Below the pieces are notes generated by a model. The model was not told the origin of the DNA. It saw only the letters and a list, made by a program, of their open reading frames with translations, and did not search any database. This document shows positions 9,303 through 18,076 of a stretch of 64,000 nucleotides of DNA, in pieces (position 1 is the stretch's first letter; each line of letters begins with the position of its first letter). This stretch comes from Verrucomicrobiales bacterium (GTDB lineage Bacteria > Verrucomicrobiota > Verrucomicrobiia > Verrucomicrobiales > DEV007). The stretch is taken from positions 62,001-126,000 of the forward strand of contig JARGNG010000002.1 of assembly GCA_029213265.1 (NCBI GenBank). Reading direction: 5' to 3'. Made by a program: the position numbers and the translations under genes.

Positions 9303-9719
9303 GTGAAAAAGGAAGAAAGAGCGCACGGAAAATTCAGCCGACGGGAGGGCGAGGTGATGGATGTCCTCTTTCAAAAGGAAACGGCGACGGCACGGGATGT
9401 ATGGTCTGCCCTCGGGGAGAATCGAACCTATTCGACGATTCGCAAGATTCTCAGCATTCTGGAGGAAAAGGGCCACATCACTCATCGCACCGAGGGAGGC
9501 ACATTTATCTATTCACCGAAAGAGAAACGGGAAGCCGCCGCGTCATCGGCGATGGGACGTCTCGTCGACACCTTTTTCGGGGGGTCTGTGGAAGGGGCCG
9601 TATCCAGTCTACTCGGAAATGCCAACCGGAAGCTTTCGAAGGAAGAGCTGGAGAGGATTGGCAAGATGATCGACGAGGCGAAACAACAGACGCGGAAAGG
9701 AAAGAAAGGCGAGTCATGA
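9303..9719 (+). CDS. BlaI/MecI/CopY family winged-helix repressor
   Basis: This is a 138-aa cytoplasmic repressor. FSRREGEVMDVLF, followed by TARDVW, YSTIRKILSILEEKGHI and GGTFIYSP, is the BlaI winged helix; the remainder, with RLVDTFFGGS, is the dimerisation and cleavage region. GTG 9303 is chosen because it lies right behind operator 2 and gives the usual family length. Its stop overlaps the start of the next gene (ATGA), as in blaI-blaR pairs, so the M56 protein is its expected proteolytic partner. No clear Shine-Dalgarno sequence is seen because operator 2 occupies that position. Confidence 0.88.
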   Translation: MKKEERAHGKFSRREGEVMDVLFQKETATARDVWSALGENRTYSTIRKILSILEEKGHITHRTEGGTFIYSPKEKREAAASSAMGRLVDTFFGGSVEGAVSSLLGNANRKLSKEELERIGKMIDEAKQQTRKGKKGES

Positions 9720-11683
9720 GTGGTCTCTCACTGTTTCCCTACCTGACAGAGTTTCTTGCCAAGGCCGGAGTGATTCTCCTGGTCGGATTCGCTCTCGGTG
9801 TGTTGTTTCGTTCCCGGTCTCCGGGTTGGAAACATCAGGTTTGGATGAGAGTTTTTGCGGTCGGGCTCGCAGTGCCGCTTATGCTTTTGTTTCCCCGTTG
9901 GGAACTGATTCCCTTGCCAGGTGAAACCGAAGCTTCCATTTCGTCGGTTACCGTTTCCGGCGCGGAAAGAGTGTCACCGATAGCGGCAGAAGGGATGGTT
10001 TCAGTTCCGAACGATGAACTGAAAACGAATCCGATTGATTGGGAGAGTGGATTGCTCGCAGTTTGGCTCCTGGGAGTCATCGTGCTTTCACTCCGAACTC
10101 TATTTGCCTGGATGCGGTTACGTGCCCTTTGTCGGAAGGCCCGCTCGCCGGACCGGAAACTACTCGAGATTTTCGATGCCCTGTCGGTCGAAGCGGGAAC
10201 AGAAAGAGTTTCTCTTTCCGTTGTCGATGAGGTGCAGACTCCGTTCGCGTGGGGATTGATTCACCCACGAGTATTTCTTCCTTCGGCATCGCGGGATTGG
10301 TCTTCGTCCGATCTCAAAATGATCCTCCTGCACGAACTTGAGCACGTAAGGCGGAGAGATGCGATTGCGGTTCTGCTGTCGCGTCTATTTCTCGTCCTCA
10401 ACTGGGTGAACCCGCTTGCCTGGATCGCGATCAAACAGTCCGTCCGGCTGCGGGAGGAGGCATGCGATTCCCGCGTCGTCTCTTTTGGTCATGAGGCACC
10501 TGACTACGCTGAACTGTTGCTTCGCCACGCGAAGTCTACCCACGAGCGATTTTTACAAACCTGTTCCGCTGCCCTGGCTCCGACTGCCATTGCAAACACC
10601 GGAGCGATCGAACAACGAATCCATATGATACTGAAATCAAACTCATCAAGTCCGCCCGTCTCCGAACTTTCAACCGTTTCGAGAATTCTGATCCTGACAT
10701 TGACACTCCTTTTTGTCCTGATCGGCATGGCCGGTTCGCAATCCAGTACAGAGGTGGAGCCAACGGCACCGGAACTGGCTCTTGCTGCGGAATTGGAGAA
10801 GAAGATGGAGTCGATCATCATCCCGAAGCTGGAATTTTCCGATACGCCGCTTTCCGACGCGCTCAGGTTTCTGCGGCAGAAAAGTGTGGAACTGGATGTG
10901 GAGGAGAAGGATCCCGCGAAAAAAGGGATCAATATCATTCTGAATGCACCTGCGTTGGAGAATGGATCCGGTCTCGAAGGTTTGCGAATTACGCTCCGAT
11001 TGTCGAAGGTCCCCCTTTCGGAGGCCTTGCGCTACACGACCAATCTGGCGCAAACGACCATGAGAGTTGGAGCCAACGCGGTTGAGGTGGGACCGCTCGT
11101 GCCGAACTCTCAGAAACTATTTACCGAGGCATTCGAGGTACCCGGCGATTTCACGAAATTCGGGGGCGTTAACTTCACGGCAAAGCAAGTGATGGAACGT
11201 GCCGGAATGAAATTAGGAGAAGGAGCAGCCGCGGCCTACAATCCTGCCACCTCGACTTTGGTGCTCCGAAATACACGCAGTCAGATCGATCATGCGAAAG
11301 AGTTTCTGGCATCGGTTCACGCGGGGAAACGGGAAGAGTTTCTGAACCAGATTGAAGAGGGGTGGGAAGTCCCGGCGGGGTCGGCGAAAAAGTTGAAAGC
11401 GATCATCATTCCCAAAGTCGAATTCCAGGAAACGCCACTTCAGGATGCGCTCGCCTTTCTGCAAATGCGGTCTGTGGAGTTGGATGAAGACCCGAACGTG
11501 GAGAAGCGGGGAATCAATATCATCCTGGAAAATCTGGAGAAAGTCGAACCACATCCGATCACGCTTCGTTTGACCAATGTGCCTCTTGCGGAGGCGCTCC
11601 GATACACGTCTGAGTTGGCCGGGTTTTCCTACAGAACCGAAGAGCATGCCGTTGTCATTTTCCCAAAAGACAAGAAGCCATGA
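9716..11683 (+). CDS. BlaR1-like M56 membrane metallopeptidase with secretin-N-terminus-like repeats
   Basis: The 655-aa protein has N-terminal membrane segments (about 12-30, 40-58, 110-130), then the gluzincin site HELEH (206-210) with REEACDS downstream, another membrane helix near residue 325, and a C-terminal extracytoplasmic part. In BlaR1 that part is a penicillin sensor; here it is two related modules (about 364-465 and 562-652), each with IIIPK-EF--TPL-DAL-FL and a GINIIL block resembling the STN/N0 fold of secretins. It presumably cleaves the adjacent BlaI-like repressor when an envelope ligand is sensed. The ligand is unlikely to be a beta-lactam. Confidence 0.85.
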   Translation: MSGLSLFPYLTEFLAKAGVILLVGFALGVLFRSRSPGWKHQVWMRVFAVGLAVPLMLLFPRWELIPLPGETEASISSVTVSGAERVSPIAAEGMVSVPNDELKTNPIDWESGLLAVWLLGVIVLSLRTLFAWMRLRALCRKARSPDRKLLEIFDALSVEAGTERVSLSVVDEVQTPFAWGLIHPRVFLPSASRDWSSSDLKMILLHELEHVRRRDAIAVLLSRLFLVLNWVNPLAWIAIKQSVRLREEACDSRVVSFGHEAPDYAELLLRHAKSTHERFLQTCSAALAPTAIANTGAIEQRIHMILKSNSSSPPVSELSTVSRILILTLTLLFVLIGMAGSQSSTEVEPTAPELALAAELEKKMESIIIPKLEFSDTPLSDALRFLRQKSVELDVEEKDPAKKGINIILNAPALENGSGLEGLRITLRLSKVPLSEALRYTTNLAQTTMRVGANAVEVGPLVPNSQKLFTEAFEVPGDFTKFGGVNFTAKQVMERAGMKLGEGAAAAYNPATSTLVLRNTRSQIDHAKEFLASVHAGKREEFLNQIEEGWEVPAGSAKKLKAIIIPKVEFQETPLQDALAFLQMRSVELDEDPNVEKRGINIILENLEKVEPHPITLRLTNVPLAEALRYTSELAGFSYRTEEHAVVIFPKDKKP

Positions 11684-11689
11684 TCCGAA

Positions 11690-11710
11690 CGGGCTACCCA
11701 AATTAGCCCG
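11690..11710 (+). other. short inverted repeat after the M56 gene
   Basis: CGGGCT (11690-11695) pairs with AGCCCG (11705-11710) around a nine-base loop. It lacks a T tract, so it may be a weak terminator or attenuator between the sensor gene and the downstream operon. Confidence 0.4.
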
Positions 11711-11756
11711 ATCAGGTCTTGAGAAATTCCGGAGCCTTGGGTGATAGTGATGATCG

Positions 11757-14192
11757 ATGCCTCCTTCCTGTCGAAGACTCCTTTTTCTCTCGGTTGCTCC
11801 GGTTTTCCTCCTGGTAAACCCGGTCGGCGTCGCTTCGCAGGAGTCGCAAAGGAATTCCCTCGGTATTGAGCTCCAATTACTTGAGGGCGGACGATTTGCC
11901 CGGGGGACGGACGGTGGGGAGAGGGCTCTGGAACAGGCCTTTCCTCTTTCTGTGAATGCGCAATTCTTTGGAAATCCTGAAGCGCCGAAACATCTCACGT
12001 GGATCACGAAACCCTTCTGGATCGCAAAAACGGAAGTGACGGTTGGTCAGTGGAAGGCTTTCGTCGAGGCGACTGGATACGCCACGACAGCGGAGGAGAG
12101 CGGTCGGGGCATTGTCGGATGGTCGCCCACTCCGGAAGACGCGCCGCTCTATCAGTCCCATGATTTCGAGAGAAAACCGGAATTTACGTGGCGAACCCCG
12201 GGCTTCCCCCAGGAGGATAGTCACCCTGTCGTGGGAGTGAGTTGGTCCGATACGCAGGCCTTCCTGAAATGGCTCAGCGAGAAGGAAGGAGTTCGCTACC
12301 GTCTGCCGACCGAGGCGGAATGGGAATTTGCCTGTCGCGCCGGAACAGAAAGCTGGTTTTACTTTGGAGACCAGCCTCGCGGAGTGGTCCATCGGCACGC
12401 CAATCTTGCGAACGTGGAACTGGAGGAATTCCGCCCCCACAGCACAGAGCGGCAGTGGCTCCTGGACTGGGAGAGGGAGCCCGCGGATGGAAATGTGTTC
12501 ACCGCTCCCGTGGGCAGCTATGAGGCGAACCCCTTCGGATTGCATGATCTTCACGGCAACGTCTGGGAATGGTGTCAGGATTTGTGGCTCGATACTTTTT
12601 ACAAACGCTACGACTGGCCGAAGCGAAATGACCCGCGGATCACTGCGGTCGATCCCGTCAACGACAGCGAGCCGCAAACGGAAGCCAATCGCTTTCGATC
12701 GATCCGGGGCGGGAGTTGGTACAATGGACCCGTGATCTGCCGTTCGGCCAATCGCGTCGGTTGGGATGAGCCGGACGGTGCCGCCTACATTGGGTTTCGA
12801 GTGGTCCGCGAAGCCGATCCTGCGGTTTCTACCACAGCCCGCGATTCTCTGGCAAAGGAGGAGGCGGCGAAAAAGGCGGCGATCGAAGCGGGAGGGACAT
12901 TTTCCTCCAGCGGGGGCGTCGAGGTGGAGCTCCGCCTGGAAGGGGAGACCTTTCCATTCGCCGTTCTGCCTCTTCTCGGTGCCATTTCCGAATTGGACGG
13001 GCTGTCCCTGGCTCCCAAGAGTAATTACTCGCTCACTTCGGAGGATGTGGCCGCGCTGGCTTCTCTCACGAATCTTCGAAGCATCGATTTTCGAGCCTCT
13101 TTTGATTTTTCTGAAGTGGACCTTTCCCCGCTCGCTTCGCTGCCTCGATTGGAGATACTTCGTTTTTCCCGTTCCTCTTCGTTGAACGATGGAAATCTTG
13201 GCCAGCTGTCCGGAACGAAGACCTTGAAAGAGTTCGTTTGCTACGGAGCTTCCGGTGGTCTGACGGACAAGGGAATCGCCCATCTCGGAGGAAATGCCGG
13301 CCTGACCCGACTTCAGCTTTTCGAAGTCGATGCGAGTGGAGAGTTTCTGAAAGGGTTTTCGAAGTTTCCGTTGGAAGAGTTTTCGCTGACCGCTCGAGCC
13401 GGGGCCGATGTGCAGTTGCTGGACAGAAATGCGGCTTTGTTAGGAGGGTTTTCAAATCTCTCCCATCTCGCGCTGAATCAACAGGGTTTGCTCACTGACT
13501 CAACCCTGTTGACTGTCGGGACGCTGGCCGGATTGACGGAACTAAACCTGCACGGGTGCTCCGGGCTTTCGCCCTCCGGTTTTGCCCCGATCGGAAAGTT
13601 GCACCGGCTTCGTTCACTCAATTTACAGGGAACCGCAGCGGGGGACGAGGCGGTCGCTGCTTTGTCAGGAGTTCCGAGAATCGAAATCCTCCGGATTGGA
13701 TCTCCCAATCTGACAGACCGGGGACTTGCTGAACTTTCGAAGCTTTTTTCGGTTCAAAACCTCTATATCGAAACCTGTCTCGGAACTGACGAGGGGGTGC
13801 AACACCTGGGGCGGATCAACCGGCTTAAGCAACTTGACCTCGGTGCTCCTGCCATGACCGGATCCAGTCTCGGAGCACTGGCAAAACTGCCTGAGCTGAA
13901 TGATCTGAGGCTGCGCTCTCCGGCTTTGACCAATGTGATATTCGAGTTGTTCGCGACTGCGAGGAGTCTCCGTAAACTGCGACTGACGGAGCGGGGATGG
14001 CAGCCCCCTTCCGCCCTGACGAACGAGGGGCTTTTCGCGATTGCTCCGGCGACGTGGCTCACGGAACTGTGGTTGCCGAGAAATGATACGGGACTTACAG
14101 AAGAGGGGTTCGAGGAACTGAAAATTCTGATGCCGAAAACGAATGTGATTTCCTATACCGTGGCCTGGGACCGACCGGAGGTTGCACCATGA
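11757..14192 (+). CDS. exported formylglycine-generating-enzyme-like protein with C-terminal leucine-rich repeats
   Basis: The 811-aa protein has a signal peptide ending near GVASQ. Residues about 30-370 are an FGE-sulfatase (SUMF1-like) domain: ITKTFWIAKTEVTV-like entry, YRLPTEAEWEFACRAG, HGNVWEW and RSIRGGSW. In true FGE the segment after RGGS holds two copper-binding cysteines; here the first position is Asn323 and only Cys328 (ICRSANR) remains, so sulfatase activation is doubtful. Residues about 390-800 are LRR units of the cysteine-containing type (LTDKGIAHL, LTDRGLAEL). It overlaps the cytochrome gene by ATGA and heads a four-gene operon. A carbohydrate-binding or scaffold role is possible. 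Confidence 0.8.
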   Translation: MPPSCRRLLFLSVAPVFLLVNPVGVASQESQRNSLGIELQLLEGGRFARGTDGGERALEQAFPLSVNAQFFGNPEAPKHLTWITKPFWIAKTEVTVGQWKAFVEATGYATTAEESGRGIVGWSPTPEDAPLYQSHDFERKPEFTWRTPGFPQEDSHPVVGVSWSDTQAFLKWLSEKEGVRYRLPTEAEWEFACRAGTESWFYFGDQPRGVVHRHANLANVELEEFRPHSTERQWLLDWEREPADGNVFTAPVGSYEANPFGLHDLHGNVWEWCQDLWLDTFYKRYDWPKRNDPRITAVDPVNDSEPQTEANRFRSIRGGSWYNGPVICRSANRVGWDEPDGAAYIGFRVVREADPAVSTTARDSLAKEEAAKKAAIEAGGTFSSSGGVEVELRLEGETFPFAVLPLLGAISELDGLSLAPKSNYSLTSEDVAALASLTNLRSIDFRASFDFSEVDLSPLASLPRLEILRFSRSSSLNDGNLGQLSGTKTLKEFVCYGASGGLTDKGIAHLGGNAGLTRLQLFEVDASGEFLKGFSKFPLEEFSLTARAGADVQLLDRNAALLGGFSNLSHLALNQQGLLTDSTLLTVGTLAGLTELNLHGCSGLSPSGFAPIGKLHRLRSLNLQGTAAGDEAVAALSGVPRIEILRIGSPNLTDRGLAELSKLFSVQNLYIETCLGTDEGVQHLGRINRLKQLDLGAPAMTGSSLGALAKLPELNDLRLRSPALTNVIFELFATARSLRKLRLTERGWQPPSALTNEGLFAIAPATWLTELWLPRNDTGLTEEGFEELKILMPKTNVISYTVAWDRPEVAP
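13478..13512. repeat. palindromic repeat copy A (inside the FGE-LRR gene)
   Basis: TCAACAGGGTT (13478-13488) is the exact inverse of AACCCTGTTGA (13502-13512) with a 13-base loop. The core AACAGGGTT-N7-TGACTCAACCCTGTTG is identical outside the N7 to the copy at 48784. Here it is translated as part of an LRR (NQQGLLTDS). Confidence 0.75.
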
Positions 14193-16717
14193 AGCTGCGG
14201 GTTTTTCCTGTCCTGTTTGTAGTCGTGTCAGGAATGACCGGTGTCTTTGGTGCCGAACCATTGGTGAACGATCGAAAAACCTACGAAGAAGCGGTCGTCC
14301 CGTTTTTTGAGACGCATTGCTACAGTTGCCATGGCCCGGAGAAAGAAAAGGGGGATTTGCGTCTTGATACTCTCCCGGTTGATTTCGGTAACACAGAATC
14401 GCTCGGTCACTGGATCGAGGTAATGGACAATATCAACCTTGGCGAGATGCCTCCGGAAGATGAGCCGATTCCCACGGTGGAGGAACTCGGGCCGGTTGCG
14501 GCATGGATTGCGGAGGAGGTAAAGAATGCGGAGAAAAGTGCCCGGAGCACAGGCGGGCGGACCATGATTCGCCGGTTGAATCGAACTGAATATTCGAACA
14601 CGGTCCGGGACCTGTTGCGGGTCAATTTCCTTCCCGGCGAGGGCCCGGTCGATCTGCTGCCGCCGGATGGATCGCTCGATGGGTTTGATAAAGTGAGCAA
14701 GGCGCTGCTTCTCGATCCCTCGTTGATGTCCCAGTATTTCGATGTCGCTGCCGTCGTGGCCGACAAGGCAGTCGTGACCGGACCGCCTCCGGTGCCGACG
14801 AGAATCAACCGGATGGAGTATGAGGAGATTTCCGGAGGAATCGAATATATCAAGCATCGCCGCGATACGATCGTAACGGAGGATGGACTGATCACGATGA
14901 ATTCCGGAATGCGTTCGGACCACATGCTCCGCCATCCCTGGAACGACAAGCTGATTCCGATTCGGGGAACCTACACGATGCGATTGCGGGTCGGGGCGGA
15001 CCCGGGAGAGCGAGGTGATCCCGTTTACATCCGGATTTCCCGCAGCGGTGACGGCGATATCTGGGCGGGAAAGGTCACCGGAACCCTGACGGAGCCACAA
15101 ATTATTGAGGTGATCCGCCCCTTTGCTGTTCCCGGAAGCGACGAGATCCAGGTTCGTTTCGAGAATCCCGACAGCTTCCAGCGGGTGAACTATTTCTATG
15201 GGGATACAAGAAAACGTGCGGAGGAGGCCATCAAAGAGGGGCGCGCCACCGAAGGAGGGCGGATCCGGGCAAGGAATTTCGCTGAAGGAATGATCGGTCA
15301 GTCGCGTCCGGAGCCGGCTAGTATCGATCCCTCCGGCTATGCGCGGGTCTACTTTGACTGGATAGAAATGGAGGGGCCGCTCTATGACCAGTGGCCTCCA
15401 GAGAGCACGAGTCGGCTTTTTTCGAAGGGGATGGAAGTCGAAGGGGGAGAGGCCGCTGCGTATGCAGTTGAGATTTTTTCCGAATTGTTGCCACGGGCGT
15501 TTCGCCGTCCGGTTTCGGAGGAGGAAGTCGATCGGATCGTCGGAGTCGTCGAGTCGGAAAGAGCGGCGGGGGAATCATTTCCGGAAGCGATCAAATCCGG
15601 ACTGATCGCGACCCTCTGTTCGCCCAGCTTTCTCCTGCTTTTCGAGGAGCGTGGAAAGGAAACGGATCTACGTCCGCTCAATGACTACGAGATTGCCGCC
15701 CGTCTCAGCTACTTTCTCTGGAGTTCGCTCCCGGACGAAGAACTCTTTGACCTGGCTCAATCCGGAAAGCTGGCCGATCCGGCAGTCCGTCTTTCCCAGG
15801 TCGACCGCATGCTCAGCGATCCCAAGTCTGACGCACTGGTGAACGGGTTTGCGGGACAGTGGCTGAAGGCCGGTGAGTTTGACCGCTTCGATATCGACAA
15901 GCAGCTCTATAAAGATTTCTACGAAGTGACTAATGTGAATCTGAATGAGGCAATCAATCGCGAACCGCTTGCCTTTTTTGAAGAGATTCTGCGGAACGAT
16001 TTCAGTGCCTTGAACTTTCTCGATTCCGACTGGACCATGGCGAATGAAACGCTTGCGAAATGGTATGGAGTTTCGGGAGTGAAAGGGGAGGAGTTACAGC
16101 GTGTTGCCTTACCCGGAGAAAGCCGGAGAGGTGGTCTTGTCGCGATGGCAGCGGTTCACAAATGGGGAAGTGACGGCAACCGGACCAAGCCGGTCGAACG
16201 CGGCAAATATCTGCTCGATGTCCTTTTCAACGATCCTCCTCCACCGCCCCCGCCGAATGTGGACGAGGTGGAACCCAATGTTCAGGGGGAGAACCTGACG
16301 GTGCGGGAGCGACTGGATCAACACCGGGAGATTGAAAGCTGCCGGGCCTGTCATGCGCGGATTGATCCCTACGGCCTTGCCCTCGAAAATTTTAATGCCG
16401 TTGGGAAATGGCGAACGAAACAGGACGGCGAGCGCGGATACTGGCCGGATTCGGCCGTCATCGATGCGAGCGGAACCTTCCCCAGTGGACGTTCTTTTTC
16501 CGGGATCGAAGAATTCCGCAAAGGGTTGGTGGAACAGAAAGACCGGTTTCTCCGTGGTGTATCCGAGAAGATGTTGATCTACGCGCTGGGGCGCAGCATC
16601 GAAGCAACGGACCGGGGGACGATCGAAGAACTGGTTCACACAATGACGCAAAATGATCATACCTTCCGAAGCCTGATTCGTGGTATCGTTGAATCGGAAG
16701 CTTTCGCTCAGAAATAG
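14189..16717 (+). CDS. DUF1592/DUF1588-type PVC cytochrome (CxxCH) protein
   Basis: The 842-aa exported protein has a signal peptide ending at VFGA. An N-terminal planctomycete-type cytochrome module binds heme at C44YSCH48 (then GPEKEKGDLRLD). RRLNRTEYSNTVRDLL is the DUF1587 block, ARLSYFLWSSLPDEEL the DUF1592 block, and RRGGLVAMAAV with C718RACH (IDPYGLALENF) the DUF1588 block; DUF1585 closes the protein. The biochemical role is not established; these proteins accompany DUF1552 proteins and polysaccharide degradation genes. It overlaps the preceding gene by four bases and is followed 15 bp later by the DUF1552 gene. Confidence 0.9.
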   Translation: MKLRVFPVLFVVVSGMTGVFGAEPLVNDRKTYEEAVVPFFETHCYSCHGPEKEKGDLRLDTLPVDFGNTESLGHWIEVMDNINLGEMPPEDEPIPTVEELGPVAAWIAEEVKNAEKSARSTGGRTMIRRLNRTEYSNTVRDLLRVNFLPGEGPVDLLPPDGSLDGFDKVSKALLLDPSLMSQYFDVAAVVADKAVVTGPPPVPTRINRMEYEEISGGIEYIKHRRDTIVTEDGLITMNSGMRSDHMLRHPWNDKLIPIRGTYTMRLRVGADPGERGDPVYIRISRSGDGDIWAGKVTGTLTEPQIIEVIRPFAVPGSDEIQVRFENPDSFQRVNYFYGDTRKRAEEAIKEGRATEGGRIRARNFAEGMIGQSRPEPASIDPSGYARVYFDWIEMEGPLYDQWPPESTSRLFSKGMEVEGGEAAAYAVEIFSELLPRAFRRPVSEEEVDRIVGVVESERAAGESFPEAIKSGLIATLCSPSFLLLFEERGKETDLRPLNDYEIAARLSYFLWSSLPDEELFDLAQSGKLADPAVRLSQVDRMLSDPKSDALVNGFAGQWLKAGEFDRFDIDKQLYKDFYEVTNVNLNEAINREPLAFFEEILRNDFSALNFLDSDWTMANETLAKWYGVSGVKGEELQRVALPGESRRGGLVAMAAVHKWGSDGNRTKPVERGKYLLDVLFNDPPPPPPPNVDEVEPNVQGENLTVRERLDQHREIESCRACHARIDPYGLALENFNAVGKWRTKQDGERGYWPDSAVIDASGTFPSGRSFSGIEEFRKGLVEQKDRFLRGVSEKMLIYALGRSIEATDRGTIEELVHTMTQNDHTFRSLIRGIVESEAFAQK

Positions 16718-16732
16718 CCGGATCTCATTCTC

Positions 16733-18076
16733 ATGAATATTCTGAATCACCAACCTCTTGATCGTAGAACCGCCCTGCGGGGCATGGGGGCGACAATGGC
16801 ACTTCCCTTCCTTGAGTCGATGCTGCCGAAGTCAGCCCTGGCATCGACGGAGGCGGCGACCTCGGCCATTCCGCGCCGGGGGGCGTGGTTCTACTTTGGA
16901 ACCGGCATGAACATGCGTCAGTTCGAGCCGCAGGATGAAGGAAAGGATTTCACCTTCCCCCGCATTCTTAAACCTCTCGAAAAGTTTCGGGGCGACCTCA
17001 CCGTTTTCTCAGGCACCTATCTGGAACACGGGGGCGGTCACCACGGTGACTATACTTTTCTAACCGGAGTGGAAGCGAAGAAGGGCGGTGCGATCAAAAA
17101 TGCGGTTTCCTGTGATCAGGTTGCGGCAGAGGCGATTGGACGCGATACGCGCTTTCCGTCGCTGCAACTCTGCATCCAGCGGGGAACTGGATTTGGAGCG
17201 AACTTGCGAACGCTCTCCTGGAATCGGAACGGTGTCCCCCTGGCGTCGGAGAATGATCCCCACGTGGTTTTTAACCGACTTTTCAAAGTCGACGGGCCGG
17301 AAGAGCGGGAGGCCCGCGAGAAAGGGTTCCGTCGCCGCGGCAGTATTCTCGATGTCGTTCTCGAAGATGCGCACCGTCTTGAAAAGAAGGTCGGGAGTCA
17401 GGACAAAGAGAAGCTCGACGAGTATTTTAATTCGATTCGGGAAGTGGAAAAACAACTCGAGAGAAATGTCGACTGGAGTGTGAAACCGAAGCCGGAAATC
17501 GATCCGGAGACTGCCAACCGATATGGCGAGCCTTATTCGATCAACATGCCGGCCGGACAGTTTGCCTACGAGAAATACGCCAGGCTGATGTATGACCTCA
17601 TCACCCTGGCGTTTCAGACCGATTCAACGCGGGTGATCACCTATGTGGTTCGCCAGGAAAGTTCCGGCGGTGTCTTTCCCGAGTTCGGTGTTTCCAAGGG
17701 GTACCACGAGCTGTCTCATCATGGCAATGATCCCAAGAATCTCGATGAACTCGCTGCGGTCGATGCGATCTACCAGGAGCACTGGGCTTACTTTCTCGGG
17801 AAAATGAAATCGGTCAAAGAGGCGGACGGGCGTTCGCTGCTCGATCATTGTGCTCTTGGCTATTCCAGTGGAATGGGAATCGGACACTCAAAGACGAGAC
17901 TTCCCACTGCGATGTTTGGAGGGAATGCCCTAGGGATTGAACACCAGGGTCACCTCAAGCTTCCTGACGAAACACCCTTGTCATCCGTCTGGCACACGAT
18001 GCTCGACCGCCTCGAAGTCCCAGTCGGAGAATCCTTTCAGGACAGCCCCGGTGTGATCCAATCTTTGATTTCGTGA
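16733..18076 (+). CDS. DUF1552 family exported protein
   Basis: The 447-aa protein begins MNILNHQPLDRRTALRGMG, a twin-arginine-type leader, then the DUF1552 pattern: PRRGAWFYFGTGMN, GHHGDYTFLTG, CDQVAAEAIG, FPSLQLC, SILDVVLEDA and a C-terminal GHLKLPDETPLSSVWHTMLD. The function of the family is unknown; it is the usual partner of DUF1592-type cytochromes. It follows that gene by 15 bp and overlaps the next by GTGA. Confidence 0.9.
   Translation: MNILNHQPLDRRTALRGMGATMALPFLESMLPKSALASTEAATSAIPRRGAWFYFGTGMNMRQFEPQDEGKDFTFPRILKPLEKFRGDLTVFSGTYLEHGGGHHGDYTFLTGVEAKKGGAIKNAVSCDQVAAEAIGRDTRFPSLQLCIQRGTGFGANLRTLSWNRNGVPLASENDPHVVFNRLFKVDGPEEREAREKGFRRRGSILDVVLEDAHRLEKKVGSQDKEKLDEYFNSIREVEKQLERNVDWSVKPKPEIDPETANRYGEPYSINMPAGQFAYEKYARLMYDLITLAFQTDSTRVITYVVRQESSGGVFPEFGVSKGYHELSHHGNDPKNLDELAAVDAIYQEHWAYFLGKMKSVKEADGRSLLDHCALGYSSGMGIGHSKTRLPTAMFGGNALGIEHQGHLKLPDETPLSSVWHTMLDRLEVPVGESFQDSPGVIQSLIS

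Noticed and set aside
11877..13283. 468-codon open frame opposite the FGE-LRR gene
   Set aside because: Shadow frame: Arg/Pro-rich composition and no recognisable domain.
11757..14192. Functional formylglycine-generating enzyme for the local sulfatases
   Set aside because: One of the two active-site cysteines is replaced by Asn, and the LRR fusion is atypical.
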